In this document: one piece after another, positions 62,825 to 64,000 of the stretch | Layout of the letters: each line of letters begins with the position of its first letter | How positions within the stretch are numbered: the first letter of the stretch is position 1 | NCBI GenBank assembly: GCA_000432155.1 | Contig: FR888502.1 | Span: 87,562-151,561, forward strand | Reading direction: 5' to 3' | DNA: 64,000 bases | From: Eubacterium sp. CAG:274 | Lineage (GTDB): Bacteria > Bacillota > Clostridia > Lachnospirales > CAG-274 | Notes under the pieces: generated by a model | Databases searched by the model: none | What the model saw: the letters and a program-made list of their open reading frames with translations, nothing else | What the model was told of the DNA's origin: nothing | Position numbers and translations under genes: made by a program

Positions 62825-63380
62825 GGAAAAGATGCAGGAGCAGACAGAGGAAACAGTTGAAAACACAGAAGTGAAAGAAGAAAACACTACTGAAGAAACT
62901 GTTGAAACTGTTGAAGAAAACAAAGAGTCTACAATGGAAGAAAAGCTTGAAGAAGCTCAGAAGCAGGCAAAGGACAACTTAGATAAGTATATCCGTCAGC
63001 TTGCTGAATTTGAAAACTTCAGAAAGCGTAGTAATTCAGAAAAGACAGCAATGTATTCAAACGGTGTCAGAGATACTGTTGAAAAGTTACTTCCAGTTAT
63101 TGATAACTTTGAAAGAGCTGTTGAAGCTGCTGATGATAAGGAAGACCCAATGTACAAGGGTGTTGAAATGATATTAAAGCAGTTTATGGAAATATTAGAA
63201 AACTTAGGTGTTAAGGAAATCCCTTCAAAGGGCGAACCTTTTGACCCTAATGTTCATTCAGCAGTAATGCATGTTGATGACGAAAGTTGTGACGAAAATG
63301 TTGTTGTTGAAGTTTTCCAAAAAGGTTATACACTTGGGGACAAGGTCATCAGACCAAGTATGGTTAAAGTGGCAAACTAA
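62817..63380 (+). CDS. grpE: nucleotide exchange factor GrpE
   Basis: 187 residues: Glu-rich N-terminal coiled coil (EETVENTEVKEENTTEETVE), long helix AQKQAKDNLDKYIRQLAEFENFRKR, and C-terminal beta domain ending FQKGYTLGDKVIRPSMVKVA. Overlaps the end of hrcA by 8 bases; GGAGG is 5 bases before ATG 62817 (ATG 62814 is too close). Confidence 0.95.
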   Translation: MDKEKMQEQTEETVENTEVKEENTTEETVETVEENKESTMEEKLEEAQKQAKDNLDKYIRQLAEFENFRKRSNSEKTAMYSNGVRDTVEKLLPVIDNFERAVEAADDKEDPMYKGVEMILKQFMEILENLGVKEIPSKGEPFDPNVHSAVMHVDDESCDENVVVEVFQKGYTLGDKVIRPSMVKVAN

Positions 63381-63414
63381 CCCAGTTGACATATAAAAAA
63401 GTCGTATATTTTGA

Positions 63415-64000
<586 letters not shown>

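Overview
The window is AT-rich chromosomal DNA from a strictly anaerobic, probably spore-forming, low-GC Firmicute of class Clostridia (a Lachnospirales-like gut or rumen bacterium is my best guess; this is inference). Indicators are AGGAGG-type ribosome binding sites almost everywhere, consensus TTGACA-17-TATAAT promoters, SpoIID, FabK and FabT, [FeFe]-hydrogenase maturases, pyruvate formate-lyase (PFL), rubrerythrin and a dockerin-bearing pectate lyase. I see no rRNA, tRNA, CRISPR array, prophage or insertion sequence.

Layout: (1) 1-2.6 kb, end of a trp operon (trpF-trpB-trpA), facing the two-subunit iron-sulfur L-serine dehydratase (sdaAA/sdaAB, minus). (2) 4.4-6.4 kb, a PucR-type regulator behind a leader terminator, then a two-gene DUF4160 module bracketed by a 22-bp direct repeat that copies the end of the regulator gene. 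(3) 6.5-14 kb, a FabT-controlled fatty-acid operon fabT-fabH-fabK-fabD-fabG-fabF-fabZ-accD-accA that lacks acpP, accB and accC. (4) 14-16 kb, Cu/Zn superoxide dismutase, a small membrane protein, a Cys/Gly-rich miniprotein and rubrerythrin. (5) 16-25 kb, murA-spoIID, ftsH, a zinc-ribbon miniprotein, a PHP hydrolase, a GNAT protein and an aconitase-family hydratase. (6) 25-32 kb, a frameshifted TauE-like gene, a membrane/cytidylate-kinase-like fusion, a structured unexplained spacer, pdxR divergent from pdxST, and a FucO-like dehydrogenase. (7) 32-39 kb, two tandem secreted seven-bladed RCC1-repeat proteins, then hydF, hydG and a TM1266-like regulator (minus) and a DUF697-type GTPase. (8) 39-43 kb, a 1122-residue secreted pectate lyase with Thr/Glu linkers and a C-terminal dockerin. 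(9) 43-44.5 kb, a DUF2325, DUF3793 and flavodoxin group behind three TTAG/CTAA palindromes, probably metal-regulated. (10) 44.6-48.3 kb, a PFL locus. (11) 48.4-52.7 kb, a sugar-acid catabolic operon (dehydratase, HPr-like protein, GntP permease, 19-codon leader) divergent from its GntR regulator. (12) 52.7-64 kb, plsC, then rsmB-rlmN-prpC-prkC-rsgA-rpe-thiN, and hrcA-grpE-dnaK behind a perfect CIRCE element; dnaK runs off the end.

The most striking system is the PFL locus. The 682-residue PFL chain carries the Cys-Cys active site but stops just before the glycyl-radical domain, and that domain is a separate 79-residue gene. Between them lies a 72-residue protein that shares the start of the radical domain but has lost the RVSGYAV motif. 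The activase gene follows. This looks like a naturally split PFL with an extra, degenerate small subunit. Its upstream promoter carries the same 16-bp palindrome, in the same position relative to the promoter, as the rubrerythrin gene, which suggests shared redox or metal control. A second system-level pattern is a roughly 30-bp inverted-repeat element found five times, each time just after an intrinsic terminator and always in the same orientation relative to transcription.
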